A stretch of 64,000 nt of DNA from Lysobacter sp. (GTDB lineage Bacteria > Pseudomonadota > Gammaproteobacteria > Xanthomonadales > Xanthomonadaceae). The notes under the pieces were generated by a model. The model was not told the DNA's origin. It did no database searches and saw only the letters and a list, made by a program, of their open reading frames with translations. Positions 16,564 to 25,492 of this stretch are shown one piece after another (the stretch's first letter is position 1; every line of letters starts with the position of its first letter). The DNA lies in NCBI GenBank assembly GCA_019634715.1, contig JAHCAU010000004.1, forward strand, positions 186,001 to 250,000. The letters run 5' to 3'. The position numbers and the translations under genes were made by a program.

Positions 16564-17258
16564 CCGCTGCCGCACCGAACGACATCGCCTTCCACGACAG
16601 ACTCCTCGCCGAGACCCAAACCGAGCGCGCCGCGCTGCTGTCGATCCCGATCATCCAGGAGGCGCTGGCGGGTCGCATCCGTCGCGAGGACTACATCGCC
16701 TTCCTCACTCAGGCCTTCCACCACGTGCGCCACACCGTACCGCTGCTGATGGCCTGCGGCGCGCGCCTGCCGGCGCGGCTGGAGTGGCTGCGCACCGCCG
16801 TCGGCGAATACATCGAAGAGGAAATGGGCCATCACGAATGGATCCTCGACGACCTCGTCGCCTGCGGCGCCGACCGCGACGCCTCCGAACGCTCGCAGCC
16901 CGCCGAAGCCACCGAACTGATGGTCGCCTACGCCTACGACACCATCGCCCGCGGCAACCCGGTCGGCTTCTTCGGCATGGTGCTGGTGCTGGAAGGCACC
17001 AGCGTCGCGCTCGCCACCCGCGCCGCGGAGACCATCGAAACCACCCTCGGCCTGCCGCGCAATGCCTTCACCTACCTGCGCTCGCACGGCGACCTCGACA
17101 TCGAGCACACCGGCTTCTACGAGCGGCTGATGAACCGGCTCGACGACGAAGACGATCGCCGCGCGGTCGTCCACGCCGCGAAGCGCTTCTACAAGCTGTA
17201 CGGCGACGTGTTCCGCTCGCTGCGCGACGAATCCGGCACCCTGGCGGAAGCCGCATGA
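16560..17258 (+). CDS. TenA/UndA-like iron-containing oxidase
   Basis: 232-residue all-helical protein of the TenA-like / iron-containing redox enzyme group (PF14518-like). Candidate metal ligands are placed as in UndA-type non-haem iron oxidases: Glu and His in EEEMGHHEW, Glu in VLVLEGTSVA, and Asp/His/Glu in HGDLDIEHTGFYE; QAFHHVRHT lies earlier. The Cys pair of true thiaminase II enzymes is not evident. UndA acts on free fatty acids with oxygen, so here it may oxidise an acyl product of the neighbouring ligase. It starts at an ATGA overlap with the ligase and is itself overlapped by the SDR start, so the genes are co-translated. Confidence 0.78.
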   Translation: MTAAAPNDIAFHDRLLAETQTERAALLSIPIIQEALAGRIRREDYIAFLTQAFHHVRHTVPLLMACGARLPARLEWLRTAVGEYIEEEMGHHEWILDDLVACGADRDASERSQPAEATELMVAYAYDTIARGNPVGFFGMVLVLEGTSVALATRAAETIETTLGLPRNAFTYLRSHGDLDIEHTGFYERLMNRLDDEDDRRAVVHAAKRFYKLYGDVFRSLRDESGTLAEAA

Positions 17259-18049
17259 GTGCGCTCGAGGGCCGCACCGTGCTGCTCACCGGCGCCAGCG
17301 GCGGCATCGGTGCCGCGCTGTGCGACGCGCTGGTCGCGGCCGGTGCGCAGGTTGTCGCGATCGGTCGCAACCGGGTGCGACTGCAGGCGATCGCGGCGCG
17401 ACATGCGCCGGGTCGCATCCTCCCGGTGATCGCCGACCTCGCAGATCCCGAAGGACCGGCTCGAATCGTCGCGACGGCCTCCCAACTGCAGCCGACACCG
17501 TCGGTGCTGGTGCTGGCGCACGCGCAGGGCGCGTTCGGCCTGTTCGAGCAGCAGTCGCCGCAGGCCCTGCAGTCGCTGCTGAACACCAATCTCGTCGCCT
17601 CGATGACGCTGATCCACGTCTTGCTGCCCATGCTGCGCACGCATCCGCAGGCCTCGGTGGTGGCGATCGGTTCGACCTTCGGCAGTCTCGCGTTTCCGGG
17701 CTTCGCCGCCTACAGCGCCAGCAAGTTCGGCCTGCGCGGCCTGATGGAAGGCCTGGCCCGCGAACATGCCGACATGCCGCTGCGCTTCCAGTACCTGTCG
17801 CCGCGCGCGACCCGCACCGCGTTCAACACCCCGCAGGTCGAAGCGATGAACCGCGAGATGAAGGTCGCCCAGGACGACCCGGCCGATGTCGCCGCGCAGC
17901 TGGTCGCGGCGATCGCCAGCGGCCGCCGGCGCATGCAGATCGGCTGGCCGGAAAAACTCTTCGCCCGCATCAACGGCGCGCTGCCCGGCCTGGTCGACCG
18001 CAGCCTCGCCGTGCAGCTGCCCATCGTCCGTCGCCACGCGCGGTCCTGA
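17255..18049 (+). CDS. SDR-family oxidoreductase
   Basis: 264-residue short-chain dehydrogenase with TGASGGIG at the N-terminus, basic residues after the second strand (AIGRNRVRL, favouring NADP), Ser in AIGSTFGS, and Tyr/Lys in YSASKFGL. The usual NNAG motif is replaced by LAHAQG. It resembles the SDR proteins that accompany thermostable-hemolysin/ligase cassettes. It is the fourth coupled gene (ATGA overlap at 17255) and would reduce or oxidise the pathway intermediate. Confidence 0.85.
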   Translation: MSALEGRTVLLTGASGGIGAALCDALVAAGAQVVAIGRNRVRLQAIAARHAPGRILPVIADLADPEGPARIVATASQLQPTPSVLVLAHAQGAFGLFEQQSPQALQSLLNTNLVASMTLIHVLLPMLRTHPQASVVAIGSTFGSLAFPGFAAYSASKFGLRGLMEGLAREHADMPLRFQYLSPRATRTAFNTPQVEAMNREMKVAQDDPADVAAQLVAAIASGRRRMQIGWPEKLFARINGALPGLVDRSLAVQLPIVRRHARS

Positions 18050-18102
18050 GCATCGACCACGCCGTCATGCTTTCCCTTCATCGATCCCCGCAGGAGACTT
18101 CC

Positions 18103-18771
18103 ATGTACACCGCCCTACGCAACCGTCTCATCGCCACCGCGCTCGGCGCCGCGCTGATCGCGGCCTCCACGACCGTGCTGGCCGGCGATCCCTCGCCCCA
18201 GGTCGCCGCCGTGCGCGACCGCTGGGCCGAGGTCAACTACAACACCCCGAAGGCGCAGCGCGAAGCCGCGTTCGAAGCCCTCGCGAAGCAGGCCGCCGCC
18301 GCGAAAGCCGCGCAGCCGAAGGATGCCGCCGCGCTGATCTGGGAAGGCATCGTGCTGTCGAGCCATGCCGGCGAACGCGGCGGCCTCGGCGCGCTGGGCC
18401 TGGCCAGGCAGGCGCGCGCCGATTTCGAACAGGCGCTCAAGCTGGACCCGGATGCGCTCGACGGTTCGGCCTACACCAGCCTCGGCGTGCTGTATTACCA
18501 GGTGCCCGGCTGGCCGCTCGGCTTCGGCGACGACCGCAAGGCCCGCGAACTGCTGCGCAAGGGGCTCAAGGTCAATCCCGACGGCATCGACCCGAACTAC
18601 TTCTACGGCGATTTCCTGCGCGACCAGGGCGACTGGAGCGGTGCCGCCGCGGCGCTGGAGAAGGCCTTGGCCGCGCCGCCGCGCCCGGGCCGCGAACTGG
18701 CCGACCAGGGTCGGCGCAAGGAAGTCGCTGCGCTGCTGGCCAAGGTCCGCGCGCACCTTGCCGCACGCTGA
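18103..18771 (+). CDS. Exported TPR-like protein
   Basis: 222-residue protein with a signal peptide (cleavage near TTVLAG) and helix-turn-helix repeats resembling TPRs (ALIWEGIVLSSHAGERGG, ARADFEQALKLDPDALDGSA, ARELLRKGLKVNPDGIDPNY). The ATG at 18103 is preceded by AGGAGAC. It lies 53 nt after the SDR and 21 nt before the response regulator, so it may bridge the cassette and the two-component system in one transcript. Periplasmic TPR proteins often act as scaffolds; no specific function can be read. Confidence 0.7.
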   Translation: MYTALRNRLIATALGAALIAASTTVLAGDPSPQVAAVRDRWAEVNYNTPKAQREAAFEALAKQAAAAKAAQPKDAAALIWEGIVLSSHAGERGGLGALGLARQARADFEQALKLDPDALDGSAYTSLGVLYYQVPGWPLGFGDDRKARELLRKGLKVNPDGIDPNYFYGDFLRDQGDWSGAAAALEKALAAPPRPGRELADQGRRKEVAALLAKVRAHLAAR

Positions 18772-18792
18772 GCCGAGGCGGACACTGGCGTC

Positions 18793-19491
18793 ATGCGCAT
18801 CCTGCTGGTCGAAGACGACGAATCGCTCGGTGAAGGCCTGCGTACCGCGCTGCGCCGCGCCGCCTACGCGGTCGACTGGCTGCGCGACGGCGCCAGCGCA
18901 CTGGCCGCGATCCGCGACGGCGGCTTCGACCTGGTGGTGCTCGACCTGGGCCTGCCGCACGTCGACGGCATCGAGGTCATCCGCCAGGCGCGCCGCGCCG
19001 GTGCCGACGTGCCGATCCTCGTGCTGAGCGCGCGCGAACGGTCCCGCGACCGCACGCTCGGCCTGGATGCCGGCGCCGACGACTACCTCGGCAAGCCCTT
19101 CGACGTGCAGGAGCTGCTTGCACGCGTGCGCGCGCAGCTGCGGCGCAGCGTCGGTCGCGCCACGCCGCTGCTGCGCGTCGGCGCGCTGGAACTGGATCCG
19201 GTTCTGCTCGCGGTGCGCTGGCGCGGTCGCGGCATCGACCTGCCGCGCCGCGAATTCGCCCTGTTGCGCCTGCTGATGGAACAGCGCGGCCGGCCGATCA
19301 CCCGGGAGTCGGCGCAGCAGCGCCTCTACGGCTGGGACGAGGACGTGGCCAGCAACGCGCTCGACGTCCATGTCCACGCCTTGCGGCGCAAGCTCGATCC
19401 GGCGCTGATCCGCACCCTGCGCGGCGTCGGCTACGCGCTGGACGAGCAGGTGGCGCAGTCCGCCCCGGCGCAGGACGGTGGCGCGGCCTGA
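18793..19491 (+). CDS. OmpR-family response regulator (QseB-like)
   Basis: 232-residue regulator. The receiver domain (about 1-115) has acidic residues VEDDE at 7-10, phospho-acceptor Asp51 in VVLDLGLP, and Lys in DYLGKPFD. The winged-helix output domain (about 130-220) contains LPRREFALLRLLMEQ and NALDVHVHALRRKL with RGVGYAL, typical of PhoB/OmpR. It is paired with the histidine kinase starting 53 nt downstream. The C-terminus has a short Ala/Gln-rich tail. Targets are unknown; adjacency to the TPR gene and the four-gene cassette suggests it may control them. Confidence 0.9.
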   Translation: MRILLVEDDESLGEGLRTALRRAAYAVDWLRDGASALAAIRDGGFDLVVLDLGLPHVDGIEVIRQARRAGADVPILVLSARERSRDRTLGLDAGADDYLGKPFDVQELLARVRAQLRRSVGRATPLLRVGALELDPVLLAVRWRGRGIDLPRREFALLRLLMEQRGRPITRESAQQRLYGWDEDVASNALDVHVHALRRKLDPALIRTLRGVGYALDEQVAQSAPAQDGGAA

Positions 19492-19544
19492 CGCCTGTCC
19501 GGCCCGCGCTGGACGCCCCGTCGCGGATGCGCTGAACTGCCGCC

Positions 19545-20960
19545 ATGTCCTCGATCCGCCGCGCCCTGCTCCTGTCGATCATCGGCACCACCACCCTGGT
19601 GCTGCTGGTCGCCGCGGCCTTCAGCTACCGCAGCGGCCTGCGCGAGGCCGACGAACTGTTCGACGCCAAGCTCGCGCATTCCTCGCGGGTGCTGATGAGC
19701 CTGATGGACACGCCGCTGGACGCGCTGCCGCCGCGCCAGCCCGGCGCCGCTGCCGATGCGCCGGACATCATTCGCGTCTGGCACGGCGCCTTCGACGGCA
19801 AGCATGCCTCGCTCGCGCAATCGACCGGCCATGTGTACGAAACCAAGCTCGCCTTCCAGGTGCGCGATCCCGCCGGCAAGCTGCTGCTGCGTTCGGACAG
19901 CGGGCCGGCGCGCCCGCTGGCGCCGCTGGCGCCGGGTTTCGCCGACACCGTGATCGATGGCGAGCACTGGCGCACCTTCACCCTGCGCTCGCCGGGCGGA
20001 CGCTGGTACCAGTCCGGCGAACTGGACGGCATCCGCACCGAGATCGCCGAGGAGATCGCCTTCGGCACGATGCTGCCGCTGCTGGTCGCGCTGCCGCTGC
20101 TGGCCCTGTTCGTCTGGATGGCCGTGGGCTGGGCCTGCGCCAGCCTGCGTCGCGTTTCGGATGCGGTGGACCAGCGCGTGCCGGAGCGCATGGCGCCGAT
20201 CGCGCTGTCGCGCGTGCCCCGGGAAATCGCGACGATCATCGGCGCGGTCAACGGCCTGCTCGCGCGCCTTCACGACGCCCTGTCCCGCGAGAAGCGCTTC
20301 ACCGCCGATGCCGCGCACGAGCTGCGCACGCCGATCGCCGCGCTGAAGCTGCACGCCTACAACCTCGCCCACGCCGCCGATGCCGGTGAGCGCGCGCAGT
20401 CGCAGCAGCGGCTGGATGCCGGCATCGCGCGCATGGAACGCCTGGTCGCGCAGCTGCTGGCGCTGAGCCGGATCGAGAGCGATGCGCCGCCGGCGACCGC
20501 TGAGGCGACCGTACCGCCGATGCCGGTCGACCTGGCCGATGTCGCACGGCGCTGCCGCGACGATGTCGTCGCCGCCACCGGCATCGACACCGCTCGCATC
20601 ACGCTCGACCTCGCACCGGTGGCCGTGACCGGCGACGAACTGCTGGTCGACGCGGTGGTGCGCAACCTCGTCGACAATGCGGTGCGCTATGCCGCGCGCG
20701 GACAGATCGCGGTGCGCACCGGTCGCGACGGCGACTGCGCGACCCTGGCGGTCGAAGACAGCGGCCCGGGCATTCCCGAGGACGCCCGCGAACGGGTGTT
20801 CTCGCGCTTCCATCGCGAACTGGGCAGCGGCGTCGAAGGCAGCGGCCTCGGTCTGTCGATCGTCGCCGAAGCCCTGCAGCGCCTCGGCGGCACCATCGTC
20901 CTCGATGATTCGCCCGCGCTCGGCGGCCTGCGCGCCACGGTGACCCTGCCCAGAGCTTAG
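19545..20960 (+). CDS. Sensor histidine kinase (QseC-like)
   Basis: 471-residue membrane kinase. It has a first membrane helix near residues 7-26, a periplasmic sensor of about 135 residues, and a second helix (MLPLLVALPLLALFVWMAVG), followed by a HAMP-like segment, the dimerisation box AAHELRTPIAALKLHA (phospho-His), N box NLVDNAVRYA, G1 EDSGPGIPE and G2 GSGLGLSIV. The architecture matches the QseC/PmrB class. The periplasmic signal is not identifiable. It forms a two-gene operon with the response regulator and is convergent with the TonB receptor gene. Confidence 0.9.
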   Translation: MSSIRRALLLSIIGTTTLVLLVAAAFSYRSGLREADELFDAKLAHSSRVLMSLMDTPLDALPPRQPGAAADAPDIIRVWHGAFDGKHASLAQSTGHVYETKLAFQVRDPAGKLLLRSDSGPARPLAPLAPGFADTVIDGEHWRTFTLRSPGGRWYQSGELDGIRTEIAEEIAFGTMLPLLVALPLLALFVWMAVGWACASLRRVSDAVDQRVPERMAPIALSRVPREIATIIGAVNGLLARLHDALSREKRFTADAAHELRTPIAALKLHAYNLAHAADAGERAQSQQRLDAGIARMERLVAQLLALSRIESDAPPATAEATVPPMPVDLADVARRCRDDVVAATGIDTARITLDLAPVAVTGDELLVDAVVRNLVDNAVRYAARGQIAVRTGRDGDCATLAVEDSGPGIPEDARERVFSRFHRELGSGVEGSGLGLSIVAEALQRLGGTIVLDDSPALGGLRATVTLPRA

Positions 20961-20972
20961 GCCCGCAGGCGT

Positions 20973-23321
20973 TCAGCGCCAGTCGTAGCGCAGTTCCGCG
21001 ACCCAGGTGCGCTGGGTGTAGGGGTGGAAGTTCCAGTAGGTGCGGTCGTTGAGGTTGTCCACGCCCAGCGCGATGCCCCAGTGCTCGTCGGGACGCCAGC
21101 GCGCGCGCAGGTCCATGACGAAGAACGGGCTGGTGCCGGTGTAGGCATTGCTGTTGGGGTCGCTGTTGTCCAGCGTGTTGAACTGCCTGCCGCTGTAGCG
21201 GGCGCCGGCGGTGAACTGCCACTGCGCGCTGGGCGCGTAGCTCGCCAGCAGGTTGGCGCGCCAGCGCGGCACGCGCGGCTGCCATTGGCCTTCGCTGGCG
21301 GGGAAGTTCGGGTTTTCGCGGATGATCGAGTCGGCGAAGGTCACGCTGCCGGTCAGCTCGAGGCCTTCGATGCCCAGGTTGCGCCACTCGCCGGCCAGTT
21401 CCACGCCGGTGGTGCGGATCGCGCCGACATTCTGGATGTTGGTCACGTTCGGCGTCACCAGCACGTTGGTCTGCGAATACAGCGCGTCGCGGGTGCGTTC
21501 GTGGAACACGGTCGCGCGCAGCCTGCCCTGCATTCCAGGGGATGATCCAAGCGCGTGGACCAGCGACAGTTCCGAGGTCGTCGAACGCTCGGCCTTCAGG
21601 TCCGGGTCGTTGTTGACCACGCTGCCGGCGACCAGTGAACCCTGATAGAGCTCGCTCACCGTCGGGAAGCGCACCGCGCGCCCGACCGAGGCCTGCAGCG
21701 AGGTGTCCGGCGTGAACGCGAAGGCCAGCGCGGCCTTCGGCGACAGTGCGGTTTCGCGGCGTTCGCCGAAGCGCGCGACCGTGGCGGCGTTGGCCAGCAG
21801 GCCGTCGTGCGCATGCCAGCGGTCGAAGCGCAGGCCGAAGGTGCCGGTCCAGCGTTCCGACCAGCGCCAGGTGTCCTGCGCGAAAAGGCCGGTCAGCGCG
21901 GCCTTGCCGCCGAAGGCCGAGAAGCGCGCGCCCGGCGCGCCGCGCAGCCAGTCGCTGGTGTCGCGGACTTCGGTGTCCAGCGTGAAGCGGTCGTCCTGCA
22001 CGCCGAACTCGACCACATGCGTGTCGTTGGGCCGCCACACGAGCTGCGCGTTCGCGCTGCGCCAGCCGGTGCCGCTGCTGTCTGCGATGCGTCCGGCGCC
22101 GCCGGTGTCGGCGACCGGGCGCGCCACCGTCGGCGAACGCACGCGGTCGCGCACGTAGTCGTAGCGGCTCATCGCGAACGTGAAATCCAGATGCTTGCCG
22201 CTGCTGCGCTTGAGCGCCAGGCCATGCATGCGATGCTCCAGGTCGGCCTTCTGCAGGCTGATCGCGGTCGCAGGCACCGTGTAGCGGCGGCCGTCGATCA
22301 GCACGTTGCCGCTGTAGACCGGGTTGCCGGCGGCGTCGCGCAGCCAGGTCTCGGAATCGCGGAAGACCTCGTTGCGCCAGGTGCCGAAGGTGTAGCTCAG
22401 GCGGAGGTCGTCGCTGAAGTCGTAGGCGAACTTGAGCTTGGCGTGTGCCTGTTCGGTCTCGACGATGCTGCTCGCACCGAGCAGGTACCACGGCTGGTTG
22501 CGCGGATTGCGTCCCGCCACCGCGCCGGTGACCGGCGTGCCGCTGCCTGCCGTGCTGCTGGACTGCAGCAGGTTGGCGAACACCATCGGATGGCCTTCGC
22601 TGTCGAGTCGGTTCACCGCCAGCCAGGCCGAGAGCGCCCCCCAGCGGTCGCCGATCGAGGCGCTGGCCTGGGTGCTGCCGTAGCTGTCCCGGGTGCGGTA
22701 CAGCGCGAATTCCTGGTGGTGGTGGCTCAGCTTCGCGTGGGCTTCGAACGCCTGCGGCATGCGCGTGACGTAGTCGACCACGGCGCCGACCGAATTGCCC
22801 GGATAGGCGGCCGAGAAGGGCCCGTACAGCACGTCGACGCGGGCGATCTCCTCCGGCGCCACCAGACCCCAGCGCGGCGTGAACGTGGCGCCGTTGCCGA
22901 GCAGGTTCGACAGCAGGATGCCGTCGGCATAGACCAGCGAGCGCGCGCTGTTGCCGGTGCCCGAGGCGCGGGTGGCCAGTACCGCGTGGTCGAAGTCGCC
23001 GACATAACGCTTGCGCACCAGCAGGCTCGGGAAGTATTTCAGCACGTCCTCGGCGTCGATCGCGTTGATCGTCGCCTCGGCGCGCTCGCCGCTGATGCCC
23101 TCCATCGTCGTCGGGATCTGCGTCGGCAGCGAGGTCGGGCGCACGCCGGTGACGGTGATCGTGCCGAGCGTGCGCGTCGTCTGCGCACCGTTCTCGCTGC
23201 CGTCGGGCGTGGCCGGCGCGTCGTCGCGGGTCGCGTCGTCGGTCGGGATCGGCGTATCGGCGCGGGCCGCAACGGCCGGCAGGGCCAGGGCGAGCGCGAG
23301 GAAGAGCGGGGCGTGGCGCAT
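20973..23321 (-). CDS. TonB-dependent outer-membrane receptor, probably for a metal
   Basis: 782-residue protein starting at the ATG at 23321 (MRHAPLFLALALALPAVAAR, signal peptide). A plug domain follows (about 60-190: YADGILLSNLLGNG, PEEIARVDVLYGPFSAAYPG, VGAVVDYVTR) and then a 22-strand barrel with FAQDTWRWSERWTGTFGLRFD and the terminal aromatic strand. The plug is of the iron/copper receptor type. It is divergent from a PepSY protein, a small membrane protein and a PCu(A)C chaperone, so copper, or an iron or copper chelate, is a reasonable guess for the ligand. No Fur box was recognised in the 158-nt intergenic region. Confidence 0.87.
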   Translation of the reverse strand: MRHAPLFLALALALPAVAARADTPIPTDDATRDDAPATPDGSENGAQTTRTLGTITVTGVRPTSLPTQIPTTMEGISGERAEATINAIDAEDVLKYFPSLLVRKRYVGDFDHAVLATRASGTGNSARSLVYADGILLSNLLGNGATFTPRWGLVAPEEIARVDVLYGPFSAAYPGNSVGAVVDYVTRMPQAFEAHAKLSHHHQEFALYRTRDSYGSTQASASIGDRWGALSAWLAVNRLDSEGHPMVFANLLQSSSTAGSGTPVTGAVAGRNPRNQPWYLLGASSIVETEQAHAKLKFAYDFSDDLRLSYTFGTWRNEVFRDSETWLRDAAGNPVYSGNVLIDGRRYTVPATAISLQKADLEHRMHGLALKRSSGKHLDFTFAMSRYDYVRDRVRSPTVARPVADTGGAGRIADSSGTGWRSANAQLVWRPNDTHVVEFGVQDDRFTLDTEVRDTSDWLRGAPGARFSAFGGKAALTGLFAQDTWRWSERWTGTFGLRFDRWHAHDGLLANAATVARFGERRETALSPKAALAFAFTPDTSLQASVGRAVRFPTVSELYQGSLVAGSVVNNDPDLKAERSTTSELSLVHALGSSPGMQGRLRATVFHERTRDALYSQTNVLVTPNVTNIQNVGAIRTTGVELAGEWRNLGIEGLELTGSVTFADSIIRENPNFPASEGQWQPRVPRWRANLLASYAPSAQWQFTAGARYSGRQFNTLDNSDPNSNAYTGTSPFFVMDLRARWRPDEHWGIALGVDNLNDRTYWNFHPYTQRTWVAELRYDWR

Positions 23322-23479
23322 GGGTGCGGCATCGGTCCGTGAACGGGGCCGATATTGTCGAGACCGGATCGCCGTGCCGCCTGCGGCAAAACGCCGCATC
23401 GGCAAGCCCGCTGCCGGGGCGTACGCTGCCGGGGTTTCCATGCCAGCCACCAGGCCCGTCACGCCGTGTCGTCACCGCG

Positions 23480-24760
23480 ATGAATGCTTCACCGTCCCCC
23501 GCATCGTCGTTCCGCGCACGCGCCTGGCGCTGGCACTTCCTTGCCGCGCTGCTGGTCGTGCCCTTCATCCTCTGGCAGTCGGTGACGGGCACGCTCTACC
23601 TGTGGTCGTACGCCTGGGTCGATCACGCGCACGGCACGCTGCGCTTCGTCGAACCCGCAGCGCAGCGCGCGCCGCTCGACGCCCAGCTCCAGGCCGCCCG
23701 CGATGCGATGCCCGGCAGCCGGATCGACAGCGTACTGGTGTCGTCCGACCCGGCGCGCAGCACGCAGGTCCTGTTCGAGAACGCCAACGGCCTGCCCGTG
23801 GCGCTGTTCGTCGACCCGTATCGCAGCGATGTGCTCGGCAGTCTCGGCGCGCCGCAGTGGTGGCCCGGCTGGACCCGCAAGCTGCACGGTGGCTGGCCGC
23901 TCGGCGATGCCGGCAGCTGGCTGCTCGAACTGGGCGCGTGCTGGACGCTGGTGATGGTGCTCAGCGGCCTGGTGCTGTGGTGGCCGCGCGGGCGCGGCGT
24001 CCTCGCTGCGCTGTGGCCGCGGTTCCATGCCGGACGCCGGGTGCTCTGGCGCGACCTGCATGCCTGCGTCGCGGTCTGGTTCTCGCTGCTGATCGTCGGC
24101 TTCCTGCTCACCGCGCTGCCCTGGACCAGCTTCTGGGGCGGCAACGTGCTGCGGCCGATCCAGCGCGCGCTGCACCAGCAATCCCCCGAAGCCTCGGGCT
24201 TCGCGCCGGTGTCGCTCGAACCGCGATCCGCCGCCGCCGTGCGGCCGGCGATGCTCGAGACGATCCTCGCCGATGCGCGCCGGCATGCCGGCGATGCCGA
24301 CCTGCAGTTCCGCTTCGTCGACGGCCCGCCGGAGATCGCGGTGTCGGTGCGCAGCCAGCGCGCCCTGTCCTCGGACGAGGTCCATGGCCTGTACGATCGT
24401 ACCGACGGTCGTCGTGCGGTCGGCGCCGACTGGTCCGACTATCCGACGATCGCCCGCGCGGTCTCCACCGGCGTGGACATCCACGAAGGCAGTTATTTCG
24501 GTCGCGCCGGACCCTGGATCAACACCGTGTTCGCGCTGGCCCTGGTGTGGCTGTGCATCGCCGGTGCGATGGCATGGTGGGCGCGCAGGCCGGCCGGCGG
24601 CGTCGGCGTACCGCCGCGGTCTTCCGCGCCGTGGCCGAGGTGGTGGAAGGTGGGCCTGGCGGCGATGGCCGTCGCGATGCCCTTGCTGGGACTGTCCCTG
24701 GTCCTGTTGTGGTGCGGCGAGCGTGTCTGGCTGCGCCTGTTTCCGTCGAGGAGTGCCTGA
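23480..24760 (+). CDS. PepSY-associated membrane protein
   Basis: 426-residue protein of the PepSY-TM family, starting at the ATG at 23480. Helix 1 is within WHFLAALLVVPFILWQSVTG. The soluble PepSY region contains VDPYRSDVLGSL and the conserved LHGGWPLGDAGSWLLELGA. Two or three helices follow (CWTLVMVLSGLVLWWPRG, ACVAVWFSLLIVGFLLTALP with the WTSFWGG motif), then a second PepSY-like stretch and C-terminal helices. Such proteins pair with TonB receptors and are thought to reduce or release metals in the periplasm. It is followed by a 42-codon gene two nt after the stop. Confidence 0.85.
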   Translation: MNASPSPASSFRARAWRWHFLAALLVVPFILWQSVTGTLYLWSYAWVDHAHGTLRFVEPAAQRAPLDAQLQAARDAMPGSRIDSVLVSSDPARSTQVLFENANGLPVALFVDPYRSDVLGSLGAPQWWPGWTRKLHGGWPLGDAGSWLLELGACWTLVMVLSGLVLWWPRGRGVLAALWPRFHAGRRVLWRDLHACVAVWFSLLIVGFLLTALPWTSFWGGNVLRPIQRALHQQSPEASGFAPVSLEPRSAAAVRPAMLETILADARRHAGDADLQFRFVDGPPEIAVSVRSQRALSSDEVHGLYDRTDGRRAVGADWSDYPTIARAVSTGVDIHEGSYFGRAGPWINTVFALALVWLCIAGAMAWWARRPAGGVGVPPRSSAPWPRWWKVGLAAMAVAMPLLGLSLVLLWCGERVWLRLFPSRSA

Positions 24761-24762
24761 CG

Positions 24763-24891
24763 ATGACACTGTGGATGATGGGCGTATGCGCGTGGTTGCT
24801 GCTGTGGGCCGTCGTGCTGTCGAACGTGCTGGTGGCGCGCGCAGCGCCGAGGCCGTGGAGCCTGCTGGACGGCGGGAGCGAAGGCCGATGA
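24763..24891 (+). CDS. 42-residue small membrane protein
   Basis: A very short frame beginning MTLWMMGVCAWLLLWAVVLS, one hydrophobic helix with a polar C-terminus (PWSLLDGGSEGR). It starts 2 nt after the PepSY stop behind GAGGAG, and its stop overlaps the next gene's ATG (ATGA at 24888), so translation is likely coupled. Small helices of this kind are seen in PepSY/TonB metal loci; function unknown. The coupling and the ribosome-binding site support it being real. Confidence 0.6.
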   Translation: MTLWMMGVCAWLLLWAVVLSNVLVARAAPRPWSLLDGGSEGR

Positions 24892-25376
24892 ACATGGCGA
24901 CACGACTGCGCGCCGCCGGCTTCGCGATGGCCGTTGTGCTGTTCTCCGCCTGCGTGCCGGCCGGCGCGCAGCGCGTCGGTGACCTGCGCATCGAGGACCC
25001 CTGGGTGCGCGCCACGCCGCCGGGCGCGGGCGTCACCGGCGGCTTCATGACCGTGCGCAATACCGGGGCGAAGGACGATCGCCTGGTCTCGGTGAGCAGC
25101 GCCGCAGTGGCGCGTGTCGAAATCCACGAGATGCGCCACGAGGATGGCATGATGCGCATGCGCCGCCTCGACGCAGGCTTGCCGGTGAAATCGGGCGCGA
25201 AGATCGAGCTGGCGCCGGGTGGCTACCACCTGATGCTGTTCGGGCCGAAGCAGCCGTTCGTCGAAGGCGACGTGGTCGTCGCCACCGCCCGTTTCGAGAA
25301 GGCCGGCGATGTCGAGATCGCCTTCCGCGTGCGCGGCCTCGGCGCGAAGCGCGACGCCGCGCACCACGGCCACTGA
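24888..25376 (+). CDS. PCu(A)C periplasmic copper chaperone
   Basis: 162-residue protein with a signal peptide (about residues 1-27) and the PCu(A)C domain: DPWVRATPPGAGVTGGFMTV, then Cu(I)-binding residues His and Met in VEIHEMRHEDGMMRM and His/Met in GGYHLMLFG, arranged like the family's H(M)X10MX21HXM motif. The C-terminus ends in HHGH, an added potential metal site. The family carries copper to cytochrome oxidase or buffers it. The start overlaps the stop of the 42-residue gene. With the TonB receptor and PepSY protein it forms a probable copper-handling locus. Confidence 0.9.
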   Translation: MNMATRLRAAGFAMAVVLFSACVPAGAQRVGDLRIEDPWVRATPPGAGVTGGFMTVRNTGAKDDRLVSVSSAAVARVEIHEMRHEDGMMRMRRLDAGLPVKSGAKIELAPGGYHLMLFGPKQPFVEGDVVVATARFEKAGDVEIAFRVRGLGAKRDAAHHGH

Positions 25377-25398
25377 CCGCGCACCGACGCGCGCGGGC

Positions 25399-25468
25399 GT
25401 AGAGCGGAGCGAAGCTCCGCTCTACGCCGTCTCCGGAGCCAGTCCAGCGGAGCTTCGCTCCGCTCTAC
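25399..25468. repeat. Palindromic repeat pair between convergent genes
   Basis: GTAGAGCGGAGCGAAGCTCC is the start of a 27-nt near-palindrome at 25399-25425, and its complement returns at 25447-25468. The element lies between the copper chaperone and the response regulator, two convergent genes, so it may act as a two-way terminator. Confidence 0.65.
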
Positions 25469-25492
25469 AAAGACATCGAAAGACCAGGCGGC

